A stretch of 5,935 nt of DNA from Chlamydiota bacterium (GTDB lineage: Bacteria; Chlamydiota; Chlamydiia; Chlamydiales; Rhabdochlamydiaceae), in assembly GCA_023269365.1 (NCBI GenBank), contig JAHFTN010000095.1:1-5935 (forward strand). Direction: 5' to 3'. The position numbers were made by a program, and so were the translations under genes. Below the pieces are notes generated by a model. That model did no database searches. It saw nothing but the letters and a program-made list of their open reading frames with translations, and had not been told where the DNA came from. This document shows, one piece after another, positions 5,820 to 5,935 of this stretch (its first letter is position 1; each line of letters starts with the position of its first letter).

Positions 5820-5935
5820 ATAGATACAGGCATTGCATTCAAAATTAAAGAGGAAATTGCAAAACCCCATTTGGGGTCCAAAAGCGCCCTTTTACTGGAC
5901 TTTAGCCATTGGGGGGCGGCAAGTTCGCGAGATAT
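5802..5935 (+). CDS. Partial CDS, N-terminus of an unidentified protein
   Basis: An ATG at 5802 opens a frame of 44 codons that continues past the window end without a stop. It starts MERKIQIDTG and contains an amphipathic stretch (IAFKIKEEIA), then a hydrophobic strand ALLLDF followed by SHWGAA. This composition looks like a real soluble alpha/beta protein. I do not recognise the family. The pattern of a helix, a LLLDF strand and a Gly-containing segment loosely recalls HesB/IscA-type iron-sulphur proteins, but the match is too short to name. The frame is divergent from valS with a 42-base gap and has no visible Shine-Dalgarno. The other ATG at 5798 stops after 16 codons, which favours 5802. 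Confidence 0.5.
   Translation, partial: MERKIQIDTGIAFKIKEEIAKPHLGSKSALLLDFSHWGAASSRD

Noticed and set aside
5864..5877. Short hairpin ACCCC-ATTT-GGGGT followed by a T run on the minus strand, as a terminator.
   Set aside because: The stem is only five base pairs and the T run three to four bases. It lies inside the open frame starting at 5802 and upstream of the valS start, where a terminator for an incoming gene cannot be verified.
5875..5935. A tRNA-like GTTCGCGAG sequence near the right edge.
   Set aside because: No acceptor, D or anticodon stem could be found around it, and the surrounding frame is open and protein-like.

Overview
The window is mostly ordinary bacterial chromosome. It holds five complete or near-complete genes plus the start of a sixth. 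Two are clear housekeeping enzymes: class I DAHP synthase (first step of the shikimate pathway) and valyl-tRNA synthetase. The others are a Nudix hydrolase, a small lipoprotein, a short membrane-anchored protein of unknown function, and an unidentified gene that runs off the right edge. No rRNA, tRNA, CRISPR array, transposase or phage gene was recognised.

The source is probably a Gram-negative-type bacterium. I suspect the Chlamydiota, most likely an environmental Chlamydia-like lineage. The reasons are the style of the valyl-tRNA synthetase (a long insertion beginning YGKSYW before KMSKS), the scarcity of strong Shine-Dalgarno sequences, the tight convergent packing, and a small lipoprotein beside aroG. 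This is an inference from remembered family features, not a demonstrated assignment.

Layout from left to right: a strong bidirectional hairpin terminator at the left edge (1-51); about 165 bp of uncertain sequence; a Nudix hydrolase on the minus strand (218-730); and a short divergent promoter region. A lipoprotein on the plus strand (781-1245) overlaps, tail to tail, the 3' end of aroG on the minus strand (1209-2237). A 361-bp divergent intergenic region (2238-2598) follows. It holds a 173-bp imperfect long inverted repeat resembling a MITE or a long-hairpin RNA, a small perfect palindrome, a 14-bp direct repeat, and a good sigma70-type promoter. That promoter points at a 118-residue hypothetical protein on the plus strand (2599-2955), which overlaps the end of valS by 4 bp. 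valS on the minus strand (2952-5759) fills the right half. A divergent partial gene begins at 5802 and is open to the window end.

The genes do not form one pathway. Neighbours alternate in orientation, so most are probably transcribed singly. The stretches most worth a second look are the structured element at 2297-2469, the repeat-flanked promoter and the membrane-anchored NPF/DPF-containing protein it drives, and the unlisted partial gene at the right edge.
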